Origin: Microbacterium sp. UFMG61
GTDB taxonomy: Bacteria > Actinomycetota > Actinomycetes > Actinomycetales > Microbacteriaceae
Direction: 5' to 3'
DNA: 54,792 bases
Assembly: GCF_015354505.1 (NCBI RefSeq)
Contig: NZ_JACAFP010000011.1
Location: forward strand, 157,678-212,469
In this document: piece after piece, positions 10,238-17,657 of the stretch
Layout: each line of letters opens with the position of its first letter
Position numbering within the stretch: position 1 is the first letter of the stretch
Position numbers and translations under genes: made by a program
The notes under the pieces: model-generated
The model's database searches: none
What the model was told of the DNA's origin: nothing
Seen by the model: only the letters and a program-made list of their open reading frames with translations

Positions 10238-10872
10238 TGGGCACGGCGAGGGTGACGCGCTCGCAGTCCGCGGATGCCATCACGGTGATCCTCTTCGGCG
10301 CTGCCTCCGTGGTCGTCACCGCGATCAGCGGCATCCTGCGCGTGCTCGGCACGTTCCGAGACCAGGGCATCGCCTGGTCGATCCCCGTCGACGAGCAGCC
10401 GATCAGCGCGACCGTCGACTCCGGAGCGACCTCGGTCAACGGCATCGCCCAGCAGGCGATGGTCTTCGCCACCGGAGTGGATGCCGTCTCGACCGCGGCG
10501 ATCATCGGCTCGCTCGCACTGTGGACGATCGCGCCACTCGTGGTGATCGCCGGGGTCATGCTCGTGGCCTGGAATCTTCTCCGCGGCCACTTCTTCGTCC
10601 GCAGCAACGTCCGAGCGTTCGACGCGATCGGATGGACGCTGGTCCTCGCTCCCCTGCTCATCGTGCTGCTCGAGAACATGGGGCGCAACGGGGTGCTCGT
10701 GGCGCTCGGCGCGGAAACGGGCGATCCCGCGCACCCGATCGAGTTCTGGTCGATCGCCCCGCTCTTCGCGACCGGAGTCGCGGTCGGTCTCATCGCCGCC
10801 GCCTTCCGCCAGGGCATCCGCCTGCAGCGCGAGAACGCGGCACTCGCGGACGACACGAAGGGACTCGTCTGA
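10237..10872 (+). CDS. DUF2975-type membrane protein 2
   Basis: A 211-residue membrane protein similar in layout to its upstream neighbour: an N-terminal helix (ITVILFGAASVVVTAISGIL), an extracytoplasmic segment, helices around IIGSLALWTIAPLVVIAGVM and TLVLAPLLIVLLE, and the motif LLRGHFFVRSNVRAFDAIG corresponding to the RGxxFxR motif of the family. It ends LQRENAALADDTKGLV. The ATG shares its A with the TGA of the preceding gene, so translation is coupled. No function is known. Confidence 0.75.
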   Translation: MGTARVTRSQSADAITVILFGAASVVVTAISGILRVLGTFRDQGIAWSIPVDEQPISATVDSGATSVNGIAQQAMVFATGVDAVSTAAIIGSLALWTIAPLVVIAGVMLVAWNLLRGHFFVRSNVRAFDAIGWTLVLAPLLIVLLENMGRNGVLVALGAETGDPAHPIEFWSIAPLFATGVAVGLIAAAFRQGIRLQRENAALADDTKGLV

Positions 10873-11651
10873 TGATCTCGTTCGGAGGAGAATCGGCCTG
10901 GGAATCTCTGCGCTCCATCGGCATCGCACTCGCCGTCATCGGCGTGGTGATCGGACTGCTCGTATGGATCGGACGCCGCCGTGGAAGCAAGACGATCGCA
11001 CTGGACGCCGCGCTCACGATCAGCGGCATGTGGATCGTCCTCAACGCGATCGGCGGCGTCGTCATCGTCTTCAAGGTCTTCCAGGTCGACTGGGCGGAGC
11101 TCTCGGGACGCACTCTGGTGTGGATGGACTGGCCGGCATCCCTCCCCTGCCTCGCCCCCACTCTCAGCACTCCGCCCGGCGCAGTCCTTCACTGCGCTGG
11201 CACCGAGCTGACCGACTTCACGGTCGAGAACGCCTCACTCGGTCTCCGCGCTCTTGCAGGTGCCGCCCAGTTCAGCAGCCTTGTACTCACGACGCTGCCT
11301 GCGGTCATCCTGGCGGTGATCTGCTTCAACACGCTGCGCGGTCGCGCATTCTCACGCACCATCACTCGCGCACTCGTCGGAGGGGCGATCGCCGTGCTCG
11401 TCTTCGGTGTGGCCTCCGAGCTGCTCAGCAGCATCGCCGCCACCTCCGGGCTCCGCGCGGTCTTCACACCCGACAGCGAGTGGTATCCCTCGCAGTTCCA
11501 GCTCACCGTGACGCCACTCCCCTTCATCGGGGCCTTGATGCTCGCAGCGCTCGCGGCGGTCTTCCGCCAGGGCCTCAGACTGCAGCAGCAACGGGATGCG
11601 CTGCAGCGCGAGAACGCGGCACTCGCGGACGACACGAGAGGTCTCGTATGA
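10872..11651 (+). CDS. DUF2975-type membrane protein 3
   Basis: The third copy, 259 residues, is longer because of a larger extracytoplasmic loop that contains two cysteines (SLPCLAPTLS and VLHCAGTEL), which could form a disulfide. The family motif is present as LRGRAFSRTITRALVGG. Near its C-terminus a heptad-like stretch is duplicated (LRLQQQRDALQRENAAL) before the shared ADDTRGLV end. The ATG overlaps the TGA of the previous gene by one base and its own stop overlaps the ATG of the HTH gene. Role unknown. Confidence 0.75.
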   Translation: MISFGGESAWESLRSIGIALAVIGVVIGLLVWIGRRRGSKTIALDAALTISGMWIVLNAIGGVVIVFKVFQVDWAELSGRTLVWMDWPASLPCLAPTLSTPPGAVLHCAGTELTDFTVENASLGLRALAGAAQFSSLVLTTLPAVILAVICFNTLRGRAFSRTITRALVGGAIAVLVFGVASELLSSIAATSGLRAVFTPDSEWYPSQFQLTVTPLPFIGALMLAALAAVFRQGLRLQQQRDALQRENAALADDTRGLV

Positions 11652-11878
11652 CCCCGGCGGAGAACGACGACGAGGCCACCGGCATCCACTGCCGTCTCGA
11701 CGAGCTGCTCGCCGAGCGGGGAATGACCCTCACCGAGCTGAGCTCCCGCGTGGGCGTGAGCATCGTGAACCTGTCGGTGCTGAAGAACGACCGGGCTCGG
11801 GCGATCCGCTACTCGACGCTGCGCGCGATCTGCGACGCTCTCGACTGCGAGGTCGGCGAACTGCTCGTCCTCGCCTGA
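11648..11878 (+). CDS. Small Cro/C1-type HTH regulator (YozG-like)
   Basis: The 76-residue protein is a single helix-turn-helix domain: CRLDELLAERGMTLTELSSR followed by VGVSIVNLSVLKNDRARAIR and STLRAICDALDCEVGELLVL. This is the small XRE regulator class typically encoded next to DUF2975 membrane proteins. It overlaps the preceding gene by 4 nt (ATGA), is last in the four-gene operon, and probably autoregulates it through the repeats at 9529-9581. The pairing of regulator and membrane proteins suggests membrane-linked control of its activity, which is inference. Confidence 0.88.
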   Translation: MTPAENDDEATGIHCRLDELLAERGMTLTELSSRVGVSIVNLSVLKNDRARAIRYSTLRAICDALDCEVGELLVLA

Positions 11879-11904
11879 CCAGGCCGGATGCTGATATTCA
11901 GGAC

Positions 11905-11938
11905 GTGTAATACACCAACGACGTACGATGTAATACAC
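11905..11938. promoter_or_regulatory. Paired operator upstream of vapBC-like module
   Basis: GTGTA-A-TACAC at 11905-11915 is a perfect palindrome around one base, and ATGTA-A-TACAC at 11928-11938 is a one-mismatch copy. Their centres are 23 bp apart, about two helical turns. They lie 18-50 nt before the antitoxin gene, as expected for autorepression by an AbrB/MazE-fold antitoxin dimer. Confidence 0.7.
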
Positions 11939-11955
11939 AAGCGGAGGAGGAATCG

Positions 11956-12180
11956 ATGAGGCTCAACAGCAAGGGCCAGGTAACGATCCCCGCTGAGCTG
12001 AGACATCGGCTCGGGTTCGTGACCGGCGATGAAGTCGACGTGATCGACGACGGAGGCGTCCTCCGCATCGTGCGCGCACAGGATCTGACCCGCGGGGAGC
12101 GGGCCGTGAGGCGGGTGCGCGGCATTCTGGGTGATGGTCTGAGCACCGCCGAGGTGATGGACCTCACCCGTGGTGAATGA
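11956..12180 (+). CDS. vapB: AbrB/MazE-fold antitoxin (VapB type)
   Basis: The 74-residue protein opens with MRLNSKGQVTIPAELRHRLG followed by FVTGDEVDVIDDGGVLRIVR, the swapped-hairpin AbrB/SpoVT DNA-binding domain, and ends with a short helix that would wrap the toxin (STAEVMDLTRGE). A strong GGAGGAGG ribosome-binding site lies before the ATG. The toxin gene starts 11 nt before its stop codon. It should neutralise the PIN toxin and repress the operon through the GTGTAATACAC sites. Confidence 0.88.
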   Translation: MRLNSKGQVTIPAELRHRLGFVTGDEVDVIDDGGVLRIVRAQDLTRGERAVRRVRGILGDGLSTAEVMDLTRGE

Positions 12181-12589
12181 CACCGCGACGCTCGTCGACA
12201 CGAATGTGCTTCTGGACGTCTTCTCCGACGATCCCGAGTGGGCGGACTGGTCGAGCTCAGCACTCGCGGATGCTCACGACATCGGACGCTTGGTCATCAA
12301 CCCGATCGTCTTCGCCGAACTCTCCATCCGTTTCGACTCCCCCGAGATGCTCGATGCTGCACTCTCCGCGCTCGACATCGAGCGCGACGACCTCCCCTAC
12401 GAGGGGGCGTTCGCAGCCGGCGCTGCGTACCTCCAGTACCGCCGGAGGGGCGGGAGTCGTGGGTCATCGCTTCCCGACTTCTACATCGGTGCCCACGCAC
12501 TCGCCCGTGGATACCGAGTGCTCAGCAGAGACGGCGCGCGATACTCGACGTACTTTCCGGATGTGACGGTGATCTCTCCCACATCGTGA
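12170..12589 (+). CDS. vapC: PIN-domain ribonuclease toxin (VapC type)
   Basis: A 139-residue PIN domain with the acidic active-site residues in place: D10 in LVDTNVLLDVF, E50 in FAELSIRF, D103 in LPDFYIGAHAL and D121 in LSRDGARY. PIN toxins cleave RNA, usually tRNA or rRNA. The GTG at 12170 overlaps the antitoxin gene by 11 nt; a second GTG follows at once. The sequence appears intact, so the module is probably functional. The RNA target cannot be predicted. Confidence 0.9.
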   Translation: MVNDTATLVDTNVLLDVFSDDPEWADWSSSALADAHDIGRLVINPIVFAELSIRFDSPEMLDAALSALDIERDDLPYEGAFAAGAAYLQYRRRGGSRGSSLPDFYIGAHALARGYRVLSRDGARYSTYFPDVTVISPTS

Positions 12590-12667
12590 CCCGCGGCGCT
12601 ATCGAACCCGGCAGCCAGAGCGCAACCCCATCTGTACGTTCGCCATGAGGTGGCTATGGTCGGCATC

Positions 12668-13009
12668 ATGATTGCCACTGACCGGACACCGCGCACCCGC
12701 TCCCGCATCCTGCTGGCTCTGCCCATCGCCGCGCTCGCGTTCTCGCTCGCGGCCTGCGGCGGGTCCGCCCGTCCGACGGCCGACGACGTCGCCGACGGCA
12801 TCCAGCAGGTCTACGAAGACCAGGGTCTCCCCGACGCCATCTCGGACGACGCTGCGACCTGCTTCGCCGAGGCGCTGGTCGATTCCGAGCTGAGCGACGA
12901 GACCCTGGGCTACATCGCCGACGGCGAGGACAAGCAGAAGAACGAGGAGGAGAAGGCGCTCACGACGCAGATCCTCACCGACAAGCAGGAGGAGTGCTTC
13001 GCGAAGTAG
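12668..13009 (+). CDS. Small secreted lipoprotein
   Basis: The 113-residue product has a lipoprotein signal peptide: basic start (MIATDRTPRTRSR), hydrophobic core LLALPIAALAFSLA and lipobox LAAC. The mature part is acidic with a lysine/glutamate-rich stretch (DGEDKQKNEEEKALTTQ) and two further cysteines that may form a disulfide. The ATG is preceded by TATGGT with a 7-nt gap, so it is probably leaderless; earlier in-frame starts at 12650 and 12656 are less likely. It is followed by a terminator. Function unknown. Confidence 0.8.
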   Translation: MIATDRTPRTRSRILLALPIAALAFSLAACGGSARPTADDVADGIQQVYEDQGLPDAISDDAATCFAEALVDSELSDETLGYIADGEDKQKNEEEKALTTQILTDKQEECFAK

Positions 13010-13041
13010 CACCCCGCACTGCGGCAGCCACCGCTGACGAT

Positions 13042-13077
13042 GAAGGATGACGGATGCCGAGGCATCCGTCATCCTTC
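13042..13077 (+). terminator. 17-bp terminator-like hairpin
   Basis: GAAGGATGACGGATGCC and its exact complement GGCATCCGTCATCCTTC are separated by only 2 nt, giving a long hairpin 32 nt after the lipoprotein stop. It likely ends that transcript before the symporter gene. Confidence 0.8.
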
Positions 13078-13166
13078 GTCATGTCGGCCCCGACGATCTG
13101 ACCGCGCTCCTAGCGTGGAAGACATCGCGCGCACACGGCGCGCACCGATTCTGGAGTTCCACCCCC

Positions 13167-14600
13167 ATGAGCACCACCGTCCGCGCCACGAAGGCGCCAG
13201 ACACCCGCGGACCCGTCCGGAAGCTGCTGACCTCGTTCGGCTTCCAGATCCTCGCGGCCCTCGTCCTCGGCATCGCCGCCGGTCTGATCGCCCGCCAGCT
13301 CGGTGCCACCGCCGACAGCCCCAACGGCCTCTCCGCGACGCTCGACACGATCGGCAGCTCGTACGTCACGCTGCTGCGCACCGCCGTCGTACCGCTGATC
13401 TTCACGGCGATCGTCGCCAGCATCTCGAATCTGCGCCGCGTGCAGAACGCCGCCCGCCTGGCCGGACAGACCCTGCTCTGGTTCGCGATCACCGCGTTCA
13501 TCGCGGTGACCATCGGCATCGTGCTCGGTCTCGTCATCCAGCCGGGCGCGCGTGCGGGTGACGGCCTCGAGCCGAGCGACCCGTACACGGTCGGCACCTG
13601 GTGGAACTTCCTTCTCGGCCTGATCCCGCAGAACTTCCTCGGCCTCAGCGTCAGCACCAACCCCGGCGCCGCCGAGGGCACGTTCTCGTCGAGCGTGAAC
13701 TTCAACATCCTGCAGGTCATCGTGATCGCGGTCGCCGTGGGCATCGCCGCGCTCAAGGCCGGCAAGAAGGCCGAGCCGTTCCTCGCCTTCACCGAGTCGC
13801 TGCTCAAGGTGATCCAGCGCGTGCTGTGGTGGATCATCCGCATCGCCCCGCTCGGCACGTTCGGCCTGATCGGCGCCGCGGTCGTGAAGTACGGCTGGGA
13901 GAAGCTCGCCTCGCTCGGCTGGTTCGCGATCGCGGTCTACATCGGCCTGGCGCTCGTGCTCTTCGTCGTCTACCCGGTGCTCGTCAAGACCAACGGGCTG
14001 TCGATCCGTCAGTACTTCTCGGGCGTCTGGCCCGCCGTGCAGCTGGCGTTCGTCAGCCGCTCCTCGATCGGGACCCTGCCGCTCACCGAGCGCGTCACCG
14101 AGCGCAACCTCGGCGTGCCCCGCTCGTACGCCTCGTTCGCCGTGCCGTTCGGCGCGACGACCAAGATGGACGGCTGCGCCGCGATCTACCCGGCCATCGC
14201 CGCGATCTTCGTCGCGCAGTTCTTCGGCATCGAGCTGAACCTCGTTCAGTACCTGCTGATCGTGCTCGTCTCGGTCGTCGGCTCCGCCGCGACCGCCGGC
14301 ACCACCGGCGCGACGGTCATGCTCACGCTGACGCTGTCGACCCTGGGCCTGCCGCTCGAGGGTGTGGGACTGCTGCTCGCGATCGACCCGATCCTCGACA
14401 TGGGTCGCACCGCGGTCAACGTCGCCGGTCAGGCGCTCGTGCCCACCATCGTCGCCAAGCGCGAGGGCATCCTCGACGAGGAGCTCTACAACGCCCCGCG
14501 CGAGGGCCTTCCCTTCGCGGACGACTCCGACGACGAGGCTTCCGAGGCGGATGCCGCCGACGCGGCGGCATCCGCGAAGGAGCCGGCCGGCAGCCGCTGA
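13167..14600 (+). CDS. Dicarboxylate/glutamate:cation symporter (DAACS family)
   Basis: This 477-residue membrane protein imports acidic substrates (glutamate, aspartate or C4-dicarboxylates) with cations. It has the family signatures: the serine-rich re-entrant loop SRSSIGTLPLTERV, FGATTKMDGCAAIYPAIAAI, VGSAATAGTTGATVML and the substrate-site segment DPILDMGRTAVNVAGQ. The MDG after TTK fits the MDGT position of the family with a cysteine in place of threonine. The ATG at 13167 is chosen for the natural N-terminus MSTTVRATKAP; an in-frame upstream extension reads through the terminator. The C-terminal tail is acidic. Substrate is not determinable here. Confidence 0.9.
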   Translation: MSTTVRATKAPDTRGPVRKLLTSFGFQILAALVLGIAAGLIARQLGATADSPNGLSATLDTIGSSYVTLLRTAVVPLIFTAIVASISNLRRVQNAARLAGQTLLWFAITAFIAVTIGIVLGLVIQPGARAGDGLEPSDPYTVGTWWNFLLGLIPQNFLGLSVSTNPGAAEGTFSSSVNFNILQVIVIAVAVGIAALKAGKKAEPFLAFTESLLKVIQRVLWWIIRIAPLGTFGLIGAAVVKYGWEKLASLGWFAIAVYIGLALVLFVVYPVLVKTNGLSIRQYFSGVWPAVQLAFVSRSSIGTLPLTERVTERNLGVPRSYASFAVPFGATTKMDGCAAIYPAIAAIFVAQFFGIELNLVQYLLIVLVSVVGSAATAGTTGATVMLTLTLSTLGLPLEGVGLLLAIDPILDMGRTAVNVAGQALVPTIVAKREGILDEELYNAPREGLPFADDSDDEASEADAADAAASAKEPAGSR

Positions 14601-14607
14601 CCCGCAT

Positions 14608-14646
14608 CGAGAGCGCCTCGCCCCTTCTCGGAGCGGGGCGCTCTCG
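14608..14646. terminator. Bidirectional terminator between symporter and antiporter genes
   Basis: CGAGAGCGCC and GGCGCTCTCG form perfect outer arms, and the inner bases continue pairing with one wobble to about 17 bp around a TTCTC loop. It sits between two convergent genes whose stops are 69 nt apart. Confidence 0.8.
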
Positions 14647-14669
14647 CGTTCCGTCAGCGCGGCGACCCG

Positions 14670-16400
14670 CTACGCGCGCCCCTGCTGACGCGTCGCACCC
14701 CGGGTGTCGAGCGCCAATTCCTCGGCATCCATCGCGGTCATCAGCTCGCGCATGACCTCCTCATCGAGGTTGCCCGCGTCTCGCTCGGCGAGCAGGATGT
14801 CGCGGCGCACCTGCAGCCACCCGCGTGACAGGGCGACGAGGTCGTCGTACGAGGGCCTGGCGACGGCATCCTCGACCTGCTGCGCCTCGTCGGTGTCTCT
14901 CTCGACCCGCGTCATGCGCTTGGTGAAACTGTCGAAGACGCGGAGGTCGACCTCGCCGTACTTCTGCTCCCATTCGATGCGCTTCTCGGCCAGGAACGCC
15001 TTGCCGGCCTCGCGGCTCTTGGCCTTGACCTCGGCGATCGCTCTCTCGTCGTCCGCCTCGTCGACATCGCTGGCGATGCCCAGCCCGCGGATCAGCAGCG
15101 GCAGCGTGAGGCCCTGCAGCAGCAGTGTGCCGACCGTGACGATGAACGCCACGACGACGATCGCGTGCGACGGCTCGGTGTCGAGCGCCGCGAGATCGGC
15201 CGCGGCGAGCGCGGTCGCCAGGGTCACCACGCCGCGCATGCCCGCCCAGGAGATGACGGCGTTGTCCTTCCAGTTCAGCTGCAGCCCGGCCATGCGGTCG
15301 CGCACGATCTTGGACCGCAGTTCCTCGGCGCTGTAGTCCTTCCATCGCTTCGATTCCCGGCGGCGCTCGTCGAACGCGCCGGACTCGACCGTGCGGTCCC
15401 AGCGTTCGAGGCGTCTGCGGTCCTGTCGGTTGGCCCACCCGTTCGCGGGGTACACGTAGAGCGGACGCATCACGAGCACGACGAGCAGCACGGCGCCCGA
15501 GAGCAGCAGGATGCGCCCGACCTCTTCACCGCCGAGGTCGCTGAGCACGCGCGGGAACTGCAGGCCGATGTACGCGAACACGAAGCTCTCGAGCAGCAGG
15601 TCGGCCGACAGCCACAGCGGCGCCTCCTGCTGACGGGTCGTGTAGTCGGTTCGCGGGGAGTTGTAGCCGACGTAGAGCCCCATCGCGACGACCGCGAGGA
15701 CGCCGGATCCGAGCAGGTGCTCCGCGATCGCGTAGGCGCCGAACGGGGCGAGCAGACCGAACGTGCCGATCACGACGGCGTCGTTGATGCGCATGCGCAG
15801 CTGATGCAGCACGATGCCGAACACGAGCCCCACCGCGATCCCGACGCCGACCGCGAGCAGGAACTGCCACACGCCGTCCCACACGGTGAGGGTTGCGCCG
15901 GCGATGATCGCGGCGAACACCCGATAGAGGGTGAGCGATGTCGCGTCATTGATCAGGCTCTCCCCCGACAGCACCGTCATGATGCGTCGCGGCAGGCCGA
16001 GCTTGCGGCCGATCGCGGCCGCAGAGACGGCGTCGGGCGGAGCGACGATGGCACCGAGCAGCAGAGCGCCGGGCAGCGTGAGCGACGGCAGGATCCACCA
16101 CGCCACGAGTCCGACGGCCACCGCGGTGAGCAGCACGAGGGTGATGCCGAGCCGGCGGATCTGCGGCAGGCTGCGCTTGAAGCCCACGAACGACACGTCG
16201 AGCGCCGCCGAGTACAGGAGCGGCGGCAGCACGAGGTTCAGCAGCAGATGGCCGTCGATCTCGACCTCGGGGACGAATGGCAGGAAGGATGCCGCGAGCG
16301 CGACCACCGTGACGAGCAGCGGAGCCGGCCATCCGCGCCATCGGGCGATCGCCGCCACGACGACAGCACCCACGAGCACGTAGAAGATCTCGGCATCCAT
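14670..16400 (-). CDS. Na+/H+ antiporter, CPA1 family
   Basis: A 576-residue monovalent cation/proton antiporter. The N-terminal 400 residues hold about 12 membrane helices with the CPA1 motifs LVLPPLLYSAALDVSF, AIVAPPDAVSAAAIGRKLGLP and SGESLINDATSLTLYRV (the ND pair is the ion site), and WAGMRGVVTLATALA. A long charged cytoplasmic tail follows from about residue 440. TACTTT lies 7 nt before the ATG, suggesting a leaderless transcript. It probably serves pH and sodium homeostasis. Confidence 0.93.
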   Translation of the reverse strand: MDAEIFYVLVGAVVVAAIARWRGWPAPLLVTVVALAASFLPFVPEVEIDGHLLLNLVLPPLLYSAALDVSFVGFKRSLPQIRRLGITLVLLTAVAVGLVAWWILPSLTLPGALLLGAIVAPPDAVSAAAIGRKLGLPRRIMTVLSGESLINDATSLTLYRVFAAIIAGATLTVWDGVWQFLLAVGVGIAVGLVFGIVLHQLRMRINDAVVIGTFGLLAPFGAYAIAEHLLGSGVLAVVAMGLYVGYNSPRTDYTTRQQEAPLWLSADLLLESFVFAYIGLQFPRVLSDLGGEEVGRILLLSGAVLLVVLVMRPLYVYPANGWANRQDRRRLERWDRTVESGAFDERRRESKRWKDYSAEELRSKIVRDRMAGLQLNWKDNAVISWAGMRGVVTLATALAAADLAALDTEPSHAIVVVAFIVTVGTLLLQGLTLPLLIRGLGIASDVDEADDERAIAEVKAKSREAGKAFLAEKRIEWEQKYGEVDLRVFDSFTKRMTRVERDTDEAQQVEDAVARPSYDDLVALSRGWLQVRRDILLAERDAGNLDEEVMRELMTAMDAEELALDTRGATRQQGRA

Positions 16401-16473
16401 GCTGTTTAAAGTACTGCCCGTCGACCTGGGAGCGGGATCCCGGGTGCGTGTGCGGGGGTGTGTGGGCGCCGGG

Positions 16474-16758
16474 TCAGTCCCGGCCGTCGGCGAGCTCGTC
16501 GCGGAGCCCGGCGTTCTCGTCCTCGAGGTCGAGCACGCGGCGGATGCCGACGATGTTGATCCCCTCGACGCGCAGACCGGTCACTCGACGGATTCGCTCG
16601 AGGTCGTCGTCGCTGTACCGACGGGTGCCGCCGTCGCTGCGCGCGGGAGTGACGAGCCCCTTCGCCTCGAAGAGACGCAGACTCGCCTCGGGGACGCCGC
16701 TGAGCTGGGCGGCGACTGCGATGCCGTAGACCGGCATACCCGGATCGCGATCAGCCAT
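16474..16758 (-). CDS. hspR: MerR-family heat-shock regulator (HspR-like)
   Basis: The 94-residue protein is a MerR-type winged helix: PVYGIAVAAQLSGVPEASLR followed by LFEAKGLVTPARSDGGTRRYSDDDLERI, and then a short coiled coil (VRRVLDLEDENAGLRDELAD-like). VYGIAVAAQLSGV is typical of HspR, the repressor of chaperone genes. A strong AAGGAGGTTCC ribosome-binding site fixes the ATG. It is divergent from hsp20 across a 122-nt region with a promoter and palindromes, so it most likely represses hsp20 and itself. The usual dnaK-linked position of hspR is not seen here, so this may be a second, dedicated copy. Confidence 0.85.
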   Translation of the reverse strand: MADRDPGMPVYGIAVAAQLSGVPEASLRLFEAKGLVTPARSDGGTRRYSDDDLERIRRVTGLRVEGINIVGIRRVLDLEDENAGLRDELADGRD

Positions 16759-16780
16759 CGGAACCTCCTTCGTGCGGCAC

Positions 16781-16844
16781 TTGCATTCTATCGGGAGTTG
16801 TTCTATAAAAAATCTATAGCAACTGGTGCAGATAATCTGCACCA
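16781..16844 (+). promoter_or_regulatory. hsp20 promoter with downstream palindromic operator
   Basis: TTGCAT (16781) and TATAAA (16804) are separated by exactly 17 nt, making a near-consensus promoter reading toward hsp20. AGTTG...CTATA (from 16796) and TATAG-CAACT (to 16824) form an imperfect inverted repeat over the -10. Just downstream, TGGTGCAGAT-A-ATCTGCACCA (16824-16844) is a perfect palindrome with 10-bp arms, placed where a repressor would block the transcribing polymerase. No standard CTTGAGT/ACTCAAG HAIR element is visible. Confidence 0.75.
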
Positions 16845-16880
16845 ACGCAGCCCGACCGGGCCACACGAAAGGAGACACTC

Positions 16881-17303
16881 ATGGCCATGTCATTCGATCC
16901 GTTCAGTCAGCTCGACCGCTTCGCCGCGAGCGTGCTGGACTCCGTCCGCGCACCGCGTCTCATGCCGGTGGACCTCTTCCGCGACGGCGACAGGTACGTC
17001 CTGCACGCCGATCTCCCCGGCATCGATCCGGGGTCGATCGACGTCGACCTCGACGGGGGGCAGCTCACGATCCGCGCCCAGCGCACGGCCGACGGTCGCG
17101 AAGGCGTCCGCTGGCTCGCCCGCGAACGCGGAGCGGGCTCGTTCCTGCGGCAGTTCACACTCGGCGACGGTGTCGATCTCGATGCGATCAGCGCCTCGTA
17201 CGAGAGCGGCGTGCTCTCGGTGATCATCCCGGTCAGCGAGCGCGCGAAGCCACGCAAGATCGAGGTCGAGTCGAGCGACAGCCGACAGTCGATCGCCGCC
17301 TGA
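16881..17303 (+). CDS. Small heat-shock protein, Hsp20/alpha-crystallin family
   Basis: A 140-residue ATP-independent holdase. The alpha-crystallin domain spans about residues 27-130 (PVDLFRDGDRYVLHADLPGI, SIDVDLDGGQLTIRAQR, GSFLRQFTLGDGVDLDAIS, YESGVLSVIIPVSE), including the conserved ADLPG and GVLxVxIP motifs. It ends with an IxI-less serine-rich tail (SSDSRQSIAA). GAAAGGAG precedes the ATG. A terminator follows and the DUF2795 gene lies next. Control by the divergent HspR-like regulator is likely. Confidence 0.95.
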   Translation: MAMSFDPFSQLDRFAASVLDSVRAPRLMPVDLFRDGDRYVLHADLPGIDPGSIDVDLDGGQLTIRAQRTADGREGVRWLARERGAGSFLRQFTLGDGVDLDAISASYESGVLSVIIPVSERAKPRKIEVESSDSRQSIAA

Positions 17304-17307
17304 CAGC

Positions 17308-17334
17308 GAGGGGCCGGGCTGCGCCCGGCCCCTC
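17308..17334 (+). terminator. Terminator after hsp20
   Basis: GAGGGGCCGGGC and GCCCGGCCCCTC form perfect 12-bp arms around TGC, four bases after the hsp20 stop codon, followed by TTCACC. Confidence 0.85.
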
Positions 17335-17355
17335 TTCACCCCGAAAGGACGACCC

Positions 17356-17592
17356 ATGCACACCTCCGCTGCACTCGACCGCTTCCTCCGCGGGATGGAG
17401 TATCCGGCGACGCGCGACGACCTGCTCCGCGAAGCTCTGCGCGAGGGCCTGGACGCCGACGACAGGGCGATGCTCGCCCGGCTCTCCGACCAGAGCTTCA
17501 GCGCCGCGTGGCACATCCGCTACCACCTCACGCGCGGGGCCGTGGCCGAGGAGTTCGCGCCATCGGCATCCTCCGCTCTCGCTGCAGCCTGA
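17356..17592 (+). CDS. DUF2795 domain protein
   Basis: The 78-residue protein contains LDRFLRGMEYPATRDDLLRE followed by ALREGLDADDRAMLARLSDQ, which matches the DUF2795 pattern (YLKGVDYPAxKxxLVexA). A GAAAGGA ribosome-binding site precedes the ATG. It lies between two terminators downstream of hsp20, so it may be expressed partly by read-through. Function of the family is unknown; small DUF2795 proteins are often stress-linked by context only. Confidence 0.75.
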   Translation: MHTSAALDRFLRGMEYPATRDDLLREALREGLDADDRAMLARLSDQSFSAAWHIRYHLTRGAVAEEFAPSASSALAAA

Positions 17593-17610
17593 TGAGGCAC
17601 CGGCGACGAT

Positions 17611-17640
17611 GAGGCGGGTGGGGAATTCCTCACCCGCCTC
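17611..17640 (+). terminator. Terminator after the DUF2795 gene
   Basis: GAGGCGGGTGGGG and CCTCACCCGCCTC pair over 13 bp with one G-T wobble around AATT, 18 nt after the stop codon. Confidence 0.8.
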
Positions 17641-17657
17641 CGCCGTTGCATTCGGGG

